This document shows, piece after piece, positions 54,511 to 64,000 of a stretch of 64,000 nt of DNA. Under the pieces are notes generated by a model that had not been told where the DNA came from, did no database searches, and saw nothing but the letters and a program-made list of their open reading frames with translations. Every line of letters begins with the position of its first letter. The first letter of the stretch is position 1. Both the position numbers and the translations under genes were made by a program. Origin of the DNA: Xiphydria camelus (taxonomy: Eukaryota; Arthropoda; Insecta; Hymenoptera; Xiphydriidae); the NCBI GenBank assembly GCA_963678675.1, contig OY783193.1:23491309-23555308 (forward strand), written 5' to 3'.

Positions 54511-56172
54511 ATGAATAACTTTACTAACGCTGAAATGGCTGATATGCACTTTATCTATGGTTTAGCAAATGGAAATGCGAAAGAAGCTCTATGAATTTGC
54601 AAGGAACGCTATCTTAACCCTTTGCACTCCGGCGATTTTCGCACGTGCGAATCAGCAACTCGAGATGATTTCGCGAATATCGCGAAAATCTAATGTACAC
54701 TGTGAAAAGATTGTATAGTAAACTTTGTGTTACCAAGTTTTTAGCATACAAATTTACCCATAAAAATTACTATATACGAATAAAACAGTTATATTGACTA
54801 CAGATTTGATTCTCTTTACAGTCGGAGACATTTCGCGCGCGCACGAACCAGCAACTCGAGACGATTTTACCGGTCGTTTTCACGCGGAAGAACCTATATT
54901 TCAAGCGAATGCTAAGCTGAGACTAACTACGCTGAATTCTTATTCAGCAGCAGAATAAGAATGCAGGCCGAGCCTCGTAGCACACTTCGAGTGGACGCGT
55001 CATACCGCCCGAGCGAGAAACTTTATCGCGCGTCGGAAATAAATATATCGAGTTTATAAACACGGGAGCGGTGCCGCTCGAGTGGACGTGTCAAACCACC
55101 CGGGCGAGAAAATATTCTCGCACGCGCGCGCGCGTGGAGAATAAACATAATATGATATTATCGAGTTCCTAAACGCCAAAGAGGCGCCGCTCGAGTGGAC
55201 GCATCAAACCGCCCGGCGCCTTAGAGGCGCCGCTCGAGTGGCAGCTAGACACTACCTGGGCGCCTCTAAGGCGCCCCCGGAGTGGAAAGGGTTAACAGAG
55301 TAATGCCATGTGTTAAAACATTTAGAAAGCTACATGCCAGATTGTGTAAAACTGTGAGTTTTACACGTAGTAGGGAAGTTCCTGGTAGACCTGCAACAGT
55401 AACAACGCCTGAGTTAGAAGAAGCTATACTTAGACAGATAGAAGAAGATCCTTCGAGTAGTACCAGGAAGATAGTACTGCAGCTTGAAGTAAGTCCAAAG
55501 GCTGTTTGGAAAGTTTTGAAAGTTTATCAGCTATACCCGTATAACATTCAACGGGTACAAGCTCTGCTGCCCCGTGATTTTCAGCCAAGGTTAGATTTTA
55601 GTAGGTGGTTGCTCCATACAGTGGAACATAACAATTTTTAACCGTAAGTTTTGTTTACTGATGAGGCAACTTTTTCGCGAGAAGCAATCATCAATTTTTA
55701 TAACGACCATTTTTGGGAGGACGAAAATCCCCATATAATTAGAGAAGGTCGTTTTCAGCAACAATATTCGCTGAACGTATGGGCAGGGATTATTCGTGAC
55801 TATCTTATTGGACCATATTTTTTACCAACTCGATTAAATGGTGACTCATACAGGCAGTTTCTAGCCGAAGTACTAAACGCTCTGTTAGAAGATGTGCCTC
55901 TTCAAGTGAGAGCTAATATGTGGTTCATGCACGACGGTGCCCCAGCTCATTTTAGTCTTGTTGCGCGTCAATACCTCGACAACACCTATCCTAATTGCTG
56001 GATTGAACGTGCAGGTCCCCAAGCTTGGCCAGTTCGCAGTCCCGATTTGAACTCTTCCGATTTTTATTTATGGGGCCACCTAAAGTCTCTTGTGTATAAA
56101 ACACTTGTATTAGATGAAAACGACTTAAGGAATCGCACGATAAACGCAATTCGGAAGATCGATTCGTACCTC
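54511..56172 (+). pseudogene. DD41D mariner-like transposase, interrupted
   Basis: Starts ATG at 54511: MNNFTNAEMADMHFIYGLAN, the usual N-terminus of this insect family, then an in-frame stop at 54592-54594. A TTAA element (54618-55291) splits it. Deleting the insert and one TTAA rejoins the frame into RYLNRVMPCVKTFRKLH, followed by a helix-turn-helix region (PELEEAILRQIEEDPSSSTR). Two more stops lie at 55639-55650. The catalytic part has D1 in LFTDEATF, D2 in FMHDGAPAHF and D3 in SPDLNSSDFYLWG; 41 residues separate D2 and D3, hence DD41D. The C-terminus is lost after KIDSYL, at TTAA 56173-56176. A cut-and-paste transposase, now inactive. Confidence 0.85.
54618..55291. mobile_element. piggyBac-type MITE inside the mariner transposase
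   Basis: Starts CCCTTTGCACTCCGG and ends CCGGAGTGGAAAGGG, flanked by TTAA (54614-54617 and 55292-55295). The 674-bp body has tandem CTCGAGTGGACG(C/T)(G/A)TCA units and GGCGCC(T)CTAAGG palindromes. It encodes no transposase. Confidence 0.85.
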
Positions 56173-56176
56173 TTAA

Positions 56177-56319
56177 CCCATTTGCATTAAAGCGCGGAAA
56201 AATTCCATGAGCCCGCGGCTGTCTTCTATCACCGAGTGCGGAATAATCCGCGAGCCCGCGACTGTCTTTTGTTACAAGTCGCTGAATATTCTTCAGACGC
56301 AATACATTCTGAACGACGA
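56177..56319. mobile_element. Possible left end of another TTAA element
   Basis: CCCATTTGCATTAAAGCGCG follows TTAA (56173-56176) exactly where the mariner C-terminus is cut, and resembles the CCCTTTGCACTCC end nearby. No matching right end is seen, so the insert between here and about 60260 is unresolved. Confidence 0.35.
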
Positions 56320-56508
56320 GGCTGACAGGATTGCGGGGTATGGAATGATGAGGTTAAATTTTGTGAATTCGTTGTATAAAAATTAATTTTCGTAAAAAGT
56401 TATTATTGTAAAGTAGTGGTAACTAAACTGAAAGAAAATTAGATTACTTTTTCTCTACCGAATTCACAAAACAACTTGATCATTCCATACCCCGCAATCC
56501 TGTCAGCC
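56320..56508. mobile_element. 189-bp MITE with CTGACAGGATTGCGGG ends
   Basis: GGCTGACAGGATTGCGGGGT and ACCCCGCAATCCTGTCAGCC are exact inverted ends; pairing continues through ATGGAATGAT and GTGAATTCG. No clear target duplication. Confidence 0.75.
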
Positions 56509-56880
56509 ATATCTCCCGTGTCGTCTCCCGTAACGGTCATCTAGACGAGACTCTGCTAAACTTCCTCCTGAAAATTCCCCAGCGACAGAATCCGAGTCGG
56601 GGGGTGTATGTTCCCCGTGTTAAAAAGTATCCCTTAATTGCTTACCTATAATCGCTAGATGTAGCGCAAGCATCGACGCTACAACTCCCTCTATAGTTTT
56701 TGCACGGTCCCTATAGGCTAACATGCAGGTGGGACATGCCCGTGCCACGCTAGTCCCACACCACCACCACGCACCAGTTCTGTGTGAATCGGACTTAACG
56801 ATTCTTCGCGGTACGGAAACGAATATCTCCCGGGTGTGTGTTGTGTCGTGTATGTATTGAAGCAATAGTAAAATTTTTAA
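56509..56880. other. Unassigned sequence
   Basis: The minus-strand frame 56620-56865 has no recognised domain. Confidence 0.3.
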
Positions 56881-58430
56881 AAAGACCCGTTGCTAAAACC
56901 CATTTCTGCCAAATTTGTGTACAAAAAGACACAGACATTGTTTCTCGTCACCAACGCGTACGGTCTGACAATTACTCATTCGGAAGATTTTCTACATCGC
57001 ATGATTATAAGACATATTAATCAATTAGAGCCGAAGCATAGAGTTCAACTGCTAGTGCCCATAGTAAGTCACTGGTGGGGTACGAAGAGAGTAGACAATT
57101 AATGCAAGAATTTTGAGAACGTTTCGTAACGGATGTTAAGGGGTTAGGTCCACTTGTGGTAAGCGAATGTACGAGATTTTCTCCATTTTTTTCTGCAGCA
57201 TAATAAATATTTATTTGAAAACGATTAATACCTACTGTCGATTAGTACATGTTTTCAAGTACTTGTACAAATTTTTTCATAAAAAAAGATTTCAAAATGG
57301 CGGAGCTGCAGCTGTTTTCTGGAAGTGCCTTTTTTGAGCATCAGTGGCGGTGAACATAATAACCCAGACAGTTCATCCAAAATCAAAATTTGAAAAAGAT
57401 TTGGTTAGTTTACTGTATTGGCTTGTGCTTGAACGAAGGATTTGACAAAATTATGATTTTTTTTTAAATGGCGGCACTTTTTACAAAAAGTCAAATTTTT
57501 AAAGGTCTTCAATTTTGGATTTTTTCGGTGTAAAAAAAATTTGTCCACAAACAATGAAAATCCTTCGTTCCAGTACAAGCTATTATCATGACAAACAAGC
57601 AGACAAAAATTTGGTGATGATCGATGTACTAGATTTTGAGTAATCGTGTCCACCGCAAAGGTGTTTTTTGAAAAACACGATTCTGAGATAATCGCGTTTA
57701 AAGTTTTGAGCTGCGCGGCCGAGCGGCGAGGCGGCGCGCTATAAATGCCTATAACTCCCGTTCTAATGCTCTGATCATTATAAAATTTGGTGAGCATATT
57801 CTTGAAGGCTTATTAATAACGAATATGTAATAAAAAAATTTCGATTCTCCCGACCCTGACAAATGGACCTAACCCCTTAAAGTGTTGGCAAGTGTTTCGG
57901 TGTTCGTGGAAGCGTGTAAACGGTTCAGTATTCTAGATAACATGAAACAAATATTTGCAAATTTGCGCAAGAAATTATTAACCGCCAAAGCGCCTTCTCG
58001 TTCCTCTGCGGGTGAAGATAGTCCAGGCATTTTTGGAGTCAAAGTCTTTAATAACAATGGTATACCTAGTTGCATTAATTCTCCCTTATTTCTCTTTGAG
58101 AAAACCAATCGAGAAATGAAAATTGTTAAGTGGCAATAATTGATCAAACCAACTTATATGCACACAATGATTCTCTTGCAAATTCGTGGTTTAAAAATTA
58201 CTTGAAGTGGTATTTCTCTAGATATGACAGTGGAATCGATGGCTTATATGTCATTAGAATTTCCACGAGTCGATCCCGGTCAAGATTTTGCAATGGCGAT
58301 ATCACGAAAATATAAACTATTTAAGATGTCCAAGATGTTTAAGATGTCCGATTCATCTTCGTCAGATGATGAACAACCTTTGTCATCGCAATATCTTCGC
58401 GGTACTTTGATTCGTACAGATGATTGGTGA
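56881..58430 (+). pseudogene. Unrecognised coding-like region split by a TTAA element
   Basis: I do not recognise this protein. Piece 1 (56881-57102) contains KPISAKFVYKKTQTLFLVTN and VQLLVPIVSHWWGTKRVDN. With a one-base shift it continues LMQEF to the insertion at 57140. Removing the insert and one TTAA joins the frame into TDVKVLASVSVFVEACKRFS (57877 onward), then NMKQIFANLRKKLLTAKAPS. A stop falls at 58137. A further frame to 58430 ends in an acidic DSSSSDDEQPL stretch and LRGTLIRTDDW. The join suggests real coding sequence before insertion. It may be transposon, viral or host; no motif decides. Piece 3 may not belong. Confidence 0.4.
57140..57876. mobile_element. 737-bp TTAA-flanked element
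   Basis: Starts GGGGTTAGGTCCACTTGT and ends ACAAATGGACCTAACCCC, flanked by TTAA (57136-57139 and 57877-57880). Eighteen-base inverted ends with one mismatch. The 130-residue minus-strand frame at 57405-57797 shows no recognised domain, so no transposase. Confidence 0.8.
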
Positions 58431-58589
58431 TGATGTATGTAGTGTTAAATTTTCAGTTTTATTTATATTTCAAAATATTCGTATTTCTCATGCAAAAAGG
58501 TGCGTATTTATTATGTCATTACTTTTCAGGGTTTTCATTCTGTTTCAAAGTGTTAGTACGAGGGTATCTGCAAAGTCAGATTTCATTTC

Positions 58590-58720
58590 TTTTAGAAATA
58601 CTAGGGGGCATCCGCCCCCTGCTCGCTTCGCTCGCCAACCCCCGAGGGGCTATCGCCCCCGCGCCGCTATCGCGGCGCTCCCTCAAGTTTGTAGGGGACG
58701 GCGGTCGGTCAACGGACTTA
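58590..58720. repeat. GC-rich cluster of short palindromes
   Basis: GGGGGCATCCGCCCCC, CGAGGGGCTATCGCCCC and GCGCCGCTATCGCGGCGC follow each other within about 100 bp. Function unknown; possibly the subterminal part of a repeat. Confidence 0.5.
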
Positions 58721-58930
58721 TCTCGCGACGCGCTTCGCGTCGCTCGAATTCGACAAAACGCCAGCCAAACGGGTAGACGGGCCTGCCAACCGTGGGTGAC
58801 CCATGATGTAATACAAAATTACCGTATAGTAATTTGCTTGGCTGGCTTGCAGCGCGCCGAACGACGATCGATAGTATACTACAGCCGATTGGTGACCGAC
58901 GCGCTGCAGGGGACGGGAAATATTTTGAAG

Positions 58931-58936
<6 letters not shown>

Positions 58937-58971
<35 letters not shown>
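58937..58971. repeat. (TG)n microsatellite
   Basis: About seventeen TG units. Confidence 0.9.
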
Positions 58972-58973
<2 letters not shown>

Positions 58974-59091
58974 AAAGTGAAACTTCTTTGCCGGGGGTAG
59001 CGAAATCGCGCGACGTGTAACGAAATACACACTTTAGCGCTCTCCACCCTGCCTCACTCAATGCTCTCGACCGTGCCCCATTCCACCGTTC

Positions 59092-59515
59092 ATGAGGCGA
59101 CGCAGTGTCGGATTTTTACTGAAGACGAAAGAAAGAAACCAGTCATCGATGGTCCATATCATGATCCCCGTATGCTCTTTTATGCCGGCCACAGACGCTA
59201 CGGTCTACCGTATGGTCCACCGTATGGTGGCAGACCTGTGCAGGCAGACCGGAGCGTGTATGGGAAGCGGTGGCAGACCTGCACAGGCGACCGGAGCGTG
59301 TATGGCCTACATTATGCAGGCCATAGACGCTACTGTCTACCGTACGGTCTGCCTGCGCAGGTCTGCCACCGTACGGTGGACCGTACGGTAGACCGTAGCG
59401 TGTATGGCCGGCATTAGTTAGTTCCGTGGAGAGTGTGAAAGAGTTTCTTCCAAGCGCATTCTGATAAAGAATATTTTTTGTAGTGAGAACACAGAGTGCT
59501 TTTACTTAATTCCGA
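59092..59515. repeat. ATGAGGCGACGCAG repeat with nested MITE
   Basis: Second copy of the repeat at 8374-8577, interrupted by the element at 59183-59413. Confidence 0.6.
59183..59413. mobile_element. Harbinger-like MITE, TTA duplication
   Basis: Starts TGCCGGCCACAGACGCTACG and ends CGTAGCGTGTATGGCCGGCA, flanked by TTA (59180-59182 and 59414-59416). The paralogous repeat at 8374-8577 is uninterrupted and has a single TTA there (CCTTTTAATCAGTTCC). The interior consists of CGGTCTACCGTA-type short palindromes and GCAGACCTGTGCAGG words. Confidence 0.8.
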
Positions 59516-59639
59516 ACGCCTATTTCCTACGTAAATGAGCACTGACCATTCTTTCGTGTGTATTATGTAGGTATACATGTATGTATATAATTATATTATG
59601 GCATTATGGCAAAAACCGGTCAAAAGAAATAAACTCCTG

Positions 59640-59702
59640 TAGGAGTTGGTGAAGTAGGAGGAAGAGGTGGAGGTGGAGGAGGAGGAAGAGAAGGAGGAGG
59701 AT
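59640..59702. repeat. Purine-rich GGA/GAA stretch
   Basis: Low-complexity AGG/GGA units; on the minus strand it yields a leucine-rich artefact frame. Confidence 0.8.
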
Positions 59703-60845
59703 ATAGATTATCGTAGAGTTTTTTCCGTCATCGTAATAGAAGCAGACGCTATGTAATAATCTGTTGGGCTGCTCGGCTGACTTGCAACGCATCGATCGAC
59801 GATTGATAGCATACAAAATCCCGTTGGCGGCCGACATAAATTGTCGTAGAGTTTTTTCCGTCGTGGTGATCATGTGAAGCCGACGATATGTAATGATCTG
59901 TTCGACTGACTTGCAACGCCGGCCAAACGGGTAGACGGACCTATGCTCGACTGGCTTGCTCCGTACCGATCGACGGTCGATAGCATACTGCATCCCATTG
60001 GCGGCCGACGTGTGGCGGGAGGGGGGGGGGGACGCGGTTGATGGGAGGACGCCGCGGTAGGCGATAGGTGGACCGATGCATCAGTGGGCGATTGGTGGGG
60101 TGGGTTTCGGTTAGTTCGTTCGGTCGTCGATCCGAAAAACTATTTTATAGAATAGAGAGAAGAGATAAAAATTCCTTTTTCTTATATCATACTGTATGTT
60201 CGTGTTTCTATTCATATAATATAATATGTGTTTCTTATATGTATTTTTTCGTGTCAATACACTTATGACCTACTTTGTTGTTTTTAATCAATTATACAGT
60301 TCCTTCGTTTTTCCATGTACCGTGCCACACGGTGGACTTCGCTGTAACTGAGAAAGAAGATTATAATCCAGGAGAAAATATGAAAACAATAACTATGTTC
60401 ATTTCCAATGTATCTGAACTTTGCTTGGTGGCGAATTCTGTAAATTTTTTACGAAGAAAACTTCGGATGACTCGCGCCTAAATATGCCACTGGCTTCAAA
60501 TAAAAATTGACTTTACACTCGAAATGTAGCTTTTTACTATCGCATAAGTTAACTCCAAAATTTTGAGAATGTAGCACTGTCCATTTAAGATTTATTTGCA
60601 AAAATATTGATTTTTTGACATCTTCAACACCATACATCTCGGAATATAAGCGTCTCCGGATAAATGTTTATATAAGTTTTTTTTATTAAAATATTGCAAG
60701 GTATTACACCCTGAAGTTACGGACCGTACTTAGGAAGTACCAACGGTGGTCGAATCTTGCATTAGATCCAATGCAATTTTCGATCACCGTCGATAAAAAC
60801 TGCCGAAGTGGTGTTGCGCTTGCCGTCAGACATACGGTATACATA

Positions 60846-62261
60846 CAGGGTGGACCCCAGGTTAAACGTCATTTTTTTTTTATATGTGATAGAACAACAA
60901 CAAAAAAGTAGACTTTCATAAGAAAATTTTGTTCAAAAATGTTTCCTAACAAAGATACAGGGTGTCAAAGTTTCGAAAAAAATGGTTTTCTTATCATAAC
61001 TTCTAAACTACTTGATCGATTTCCAAGAAATTTCACACACAGGCTAATGTAGAACAGCTCTACGCAATAATTAAATCATTTTTTTTTATTCTCCAGTGGC
61101 GTAGATACTAGTGGCTGGTACCCCCCTTTCCCCCTCCCAATGGTTTCCCTAGTAGGTTTTTTTCCCTTTTCCCGTCTTACTCATGCTGTTAGATCATGAA
61201 ATTATCTAACTAAATGGCCCCATACACTTTTCAGATACACCTTACCGTTTTCGAGATACGATGCTGCGAAGTTTGTAGAAGCATTCATTTCCACATCACC
61301 TTTGAGGTAGAATGCGCGGAGCGTTTTTTTATATGGTTTCCCTAGTAGGTTTTCTTTCCCCTTTTCCCGTCTTACTCGGCCTATAACTCGGTTGAGACTG
61401 AATATATTCAAATAAAAACCCGAAATTATTCTTGAAACAATTGAGTAACGGTCGGCGAGACCGTTCCGGGAAATAGGGACCTCAGAATTTGGCTGTTTTT
61501 GCATTTTTCAACATATTCAGCTACATATCTCGAGAACGGTTAGGAGTATTTACGTCAAATATTTTTTATTAGGTATTAAAAATTGAGATCTTCAACTTTT
61601 GTAATAGGTATTTTTCACTTTGGAGCGATAGGAAGCAAGATAACAAAATCCGCGATCTTTGACCTCATATGTCACGAAGCTCCAGTGCGTCGGTGGCGTA
61701 ACTTTCAGGCATATATTGGTTCATCATAATAAGCAGTTAAAAAAAATTTCGGTGAGCTCGATTTTTAGAAGATTGCATGATTTTCAAGCTAAATGTCCTG
61801 GACTAGACGTTCAACCTAGTTTTGGCCTGCTTGCAACCCTAAAAATTAAAATAAATATCTCAAAAACGAAGCCATAAATCAAAAATTTGCAAAGGCGATT
61901 TTTTTCTCTAAATTAAACGGGAAATCCAATAATTAAATTTTCTTTGCAAAATATTCGGTGGCGCCAAAGATTGGGAGAGGGAAAGGGGGGTACCGGCCCC
62001 CAGTATCTACGCCACTGGAGAATTTCTTTAAATTATTTGATCATTACTTAGAGATATATTACATTTGTCTGTGTGCGGAATTTCATCGAAATCGATCCAG
62101 CAGTTTAGAAGTTATGATGAGAAAACCATTTTTTTCCACAGCTTTGACACCCTGTATCTTTGTTAGTAAACATTTTTGAAAACAATTTTCCTATAAAAGT
62201 CTACTTTATTTTTGTTGTTCTATAACATGTCAAAATTAATGACGTTTAACCTGGTTCACCC
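60846..62261. mobile_element. TA-flanked foldback element
   Basis: Starts CAGGGTGGACCCCAGGTTAA after TA and ends AACCTGGTTCACCC before TA. Arms about 60846-61130 and 62000-62261 are inverted copies, including AAGATACAGGGTGTC / GACACCCTGTATCTT and CTCCAGTGGCGTAGATACTA. Frames at 61202-61504 and 61958-62179 lack domains. Confidence 0.7.
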
Positions 62262-62272
62262 TACTTATACAG

Positions 62273-62427
62273 ACTGTCCCTTTCAATACACGCCAGCGTG
62301 GCGGGTTGCATATCGGTTATCCGCCTTGCGCCAGACACAGGCGCCACAGACGCATGGCCCCTGCAGCGGATCGGAGGCGTCAACCGATATGCAACCCGCC
62401 ATGCTGGCGTGTATAGCGGGGGACAGT
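62273..62427. mobile_element. 155-bp palindromic MITE
   Basis: ACTGTCCC...ATACACGCCAGCGTGG pairs with CATGCTGGCGTGTAT...GGGACAGT, enclosing GGCGGGTTGCATATCGGTT and its complement. A third arm copy (CAACCGATATGCAATG, TGACGTGTATAGAAGGGA) lies at 63785-63835. Confidence 0.65.
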
Positions 62428-62559
62428 TTGTATAATACAGTGTGTTACTTAATTATAGGCCGTAATTGCAAGGGCACATTACTGAATCAATGTCCAGTAG
62501 AAAAGTTCATATTAACATGTGTCCTAAAATGTCTGGTTTTCAAGATACAGGACGTCGTA

Positions 62560-63735
62560 CAGTGGGCTAGATCTAGAAAAAAGTGGAAAAAAATATAATG
62601 GATCATTCTTTACATTTAAAATTTTGCAGATAGCTATTATTTACGTCCCTGATAACGAATCCGTTTCCGCATTTTTTAAAAAACAAAATGGCGTGGGCTA
62701 AATCTCGAAAAATTTGGACAAAAATCAAAAAACTGATGTCGAACTATGACGGAGTTTTTGCTTATTTCTCAAAGAGGGAGCCTTAATACATGCTTTATCA
62801 AAAGGTAAGATAGGTAGCTGTCAATCCTGTGCGTATGTGACGTGTGTGACATTAATTTGGCTCAATGGAAGGTGTTCCTGAAGGTAAGTAGTATGTTTGC
62901 ATATATTTTGACATTTTAAAATAATGACCTTTTCTCATTAAACAGAGCGATTAAAAACTGCGATTTACAGCATTTTTTAAAGTAACTTATTGGTAGAAAT
63001 CATTAAAAATAGTTTATCGCCCGCTACCGCCCAATCTAGTTTTATATTCATTGCATAGCTAATACCTTATAAAAAAGGAATTTTGGAGAAGTGTGTGCCA
63101 AAACTTGCCTATACGAATTCGGCACAGCCTGAATCACTACACCGCGTACATTTTAGAGTCTGTGAGAATTTATGCGAAAAAGAGCGCGGAGTGTATAATC
63201 GGTCCTCTTCACACCGGTATCGCGGAACTTTATCTAGTTACTTTTTACAAACAAAAACGGATTTATAATCAGCGACCCAAGAAACCTCAACATTCTCAGT
63301 TTTGGGAAAAACTTAAATTTTTTTTAAGGAGTTCCGCCATATTGGATTCGCCATTTTGTTTTTAAAACATACGAAAACGAATTCGAAATTAGCAACCCAA
63401 GAAAACCCAAAATCTGCAGTTCTTAAAAAATCTGATACGTTTTTCACGAAAGGGTCTGCCATATTGGATCTGCCATTTTGATTTTGAAACATATGAAAAC
63501 GGATTTATGATCAATGACCCAAACAAACCCATACTCCTCATTTTCGGACAAAATTGATAATTTTTTACAAGAGGGTTTGCCATATATCGGATATATTGAA
63601 CCGCCATCTTGTTTTTTGAAAAATGCGGAAACGGATTCGTCATCAGGGACGTAAATAATAGCTGTCTGCAAAATTTTAAATGTAAAGAATGACCCATTAT
63701 ATTTTTGTCCACATTTTTCCAGATCTAGCCCACTG
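62560..63735. mobile_element. TA-flanked element with ~140-bp inverted ends
   Basis: Starts CAGTGGGCTAGATCTAG and ends CTAGATCTAGCCCACTG-like (AGATCTAGCCCACTG), flanked by TA (62558-62559 and 63736-63737). Ends share TTTAAAATTTTGCAGA, ATTTACGTCCCTGAT and CCGTTTCCGCATTTTT with complements. It encodes no recognisable transposase and contains tandem repeats at 63250-63655. Confidence 0.8.
63250..63655. repeat. ~120-bp tandem repeat
   Basis: AAAACGGATTTATAATCAGC, AAAACGAATTCGAAATTAGC, AAAACGGATTTATGATCAAT and GAAACGGATTCGTCATCAGG occur near 63255, 63375, 63496 and 63629. Each unit contains GCCATATTGGAT(T/C)(C/T)GCCATTTTG-like sequence. Confidence 0.7.
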
Positions 63736-64000
63736 TATGGCGGTATTGTCACCGAATTTTAGGGAACCATCTTGGATCCGATAGCGCCAACCGATATGCA
63801 ATGTGTTACGCTGACGTGTATAGAAGGGAACGGATTGTATATATTTTTAAAAAAATATATTTTTTTTAATGACTTGATACTTTGATACATTAGGAAGGAA
63901 AAAATTTTATCGGGAAGGTTTGGTACCTACTAAAAACTATACTTTCTTGAGCGATCTCATAGAAACCTATACGAATATTATACGGTCGAACTTCCTAAGA

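Larger units (their letters stand above)
58740..60010. repeat. Diverged repeat with CGATCGACG(A/G)T(T/C)GATAG units
   Basis: GTCGTAGAGTTTTTTCCGTC-type units recur at about 59712 and 59839. CGATCGACGATTGATAGCATA, CGATCGACGGTCGATAGCATA and a CGACGATCGATAGTATAC form occur at 59793, 59967 and 58863. AAACGGGTAGACGG(G/A)CCT occurs at 58767 and 59927. Unit length is roughly 115-130 bp on the right side. The open frames here are repeat-derived. Confidence 0.5.
53917..60736 (+). mobile_element. mariner-like (DD41D) element, heavily invaded
   Basis: Begins CAGGGTGTTTCCTAAGTATA after TA (53915-53916). The right end CGTACTTAGGAA stops near 60736 without the outer CACCCTG. The inverted ends run about 300 bp (53925-54225 and 60430-60736), sharing ATAAGCGTCTCCG, TTGGAGTTAA and GAAGCCAGTG. 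The transposase lies at 54511-56172. Insertions at 54618-55291 and from 56177 onward separate the two ends, giving 6.8 kb in place of an expected ~2 kb. Confidence 0.75.

Noticed and set aside
58424..59047. Frames of 109-183 residues on both strands with Val/Cys or Thr/His runs
   Set aside because: They cross the (TG)n microsatellite and GC-rich palindromes; translation artefacts.

Overview
The window reads as non-coding, transposon-packed DNA from an animal nuclear genome, most likely an insect. A hymenopteran such as an ant is plausible, but I cannot prove it. The evidence is AT-rich intergenic sequence, intron-like splice signals in one transposase, and insect-type mobile elements: DD41D mariner, PIF/Harbinger, an ISL2EU-like transposase, a Helitron, TTAA-inserting piggyBac-like elements and a Jockey-like LINE. 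I found no convincing host gene, no rRNA gene, no functional tRNA gene and no CRISPR array. Most open reading frames lie in the arms of inverted repeats and are not genes.

Layout. 0-5 kb: diverged tandem repeat split by a TTA-flanked MITE, and a truncated Helitron end. 5-12.5 kb: TA-flanked foldback elements, a 200-bp hairpin MITE, and foldbacks with poly-C/poly-G ends. 13-16.4 kb: one foldback module in alternating orientation, invaded by a TATC-flanked element rich in TGCCTAGGCA palindromes. 16.9-20.5 kb: a long foldback whose right arm carries a 1.5-kb TTAA insertion, which itself holds a foldback with tRNA-like units in both arms. 20.6-30.7 kb: Harbinger fragments, a complete non-autonomous Helitron inside a foldback, and more MITEs. 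30.7-35.4 kb: foldbacks and the best-preserved gene-like object, a broken DDE transposase with a SWIM zinc-finger tail. 35.9-47.5 kb: MITEs, three decayed transposon-protein fragments and a LINE remnant. 50.9-63.7 kb: five TA-inserting elements in a row, including a mariner with 300-bp inverted ends whose transposase is split by a TTAA MITE.

There is no operon or pathway here. The genes relate through transposition: related copies in the window serve as empty-site references, so the order of several insertions can be read. Every coding fragment seen carries stops, frameshifts, deletions or truncations, so no element looks autonomous. The density of long inverted repeats suggests hairpin RNA and small-RNA production; that is inference.
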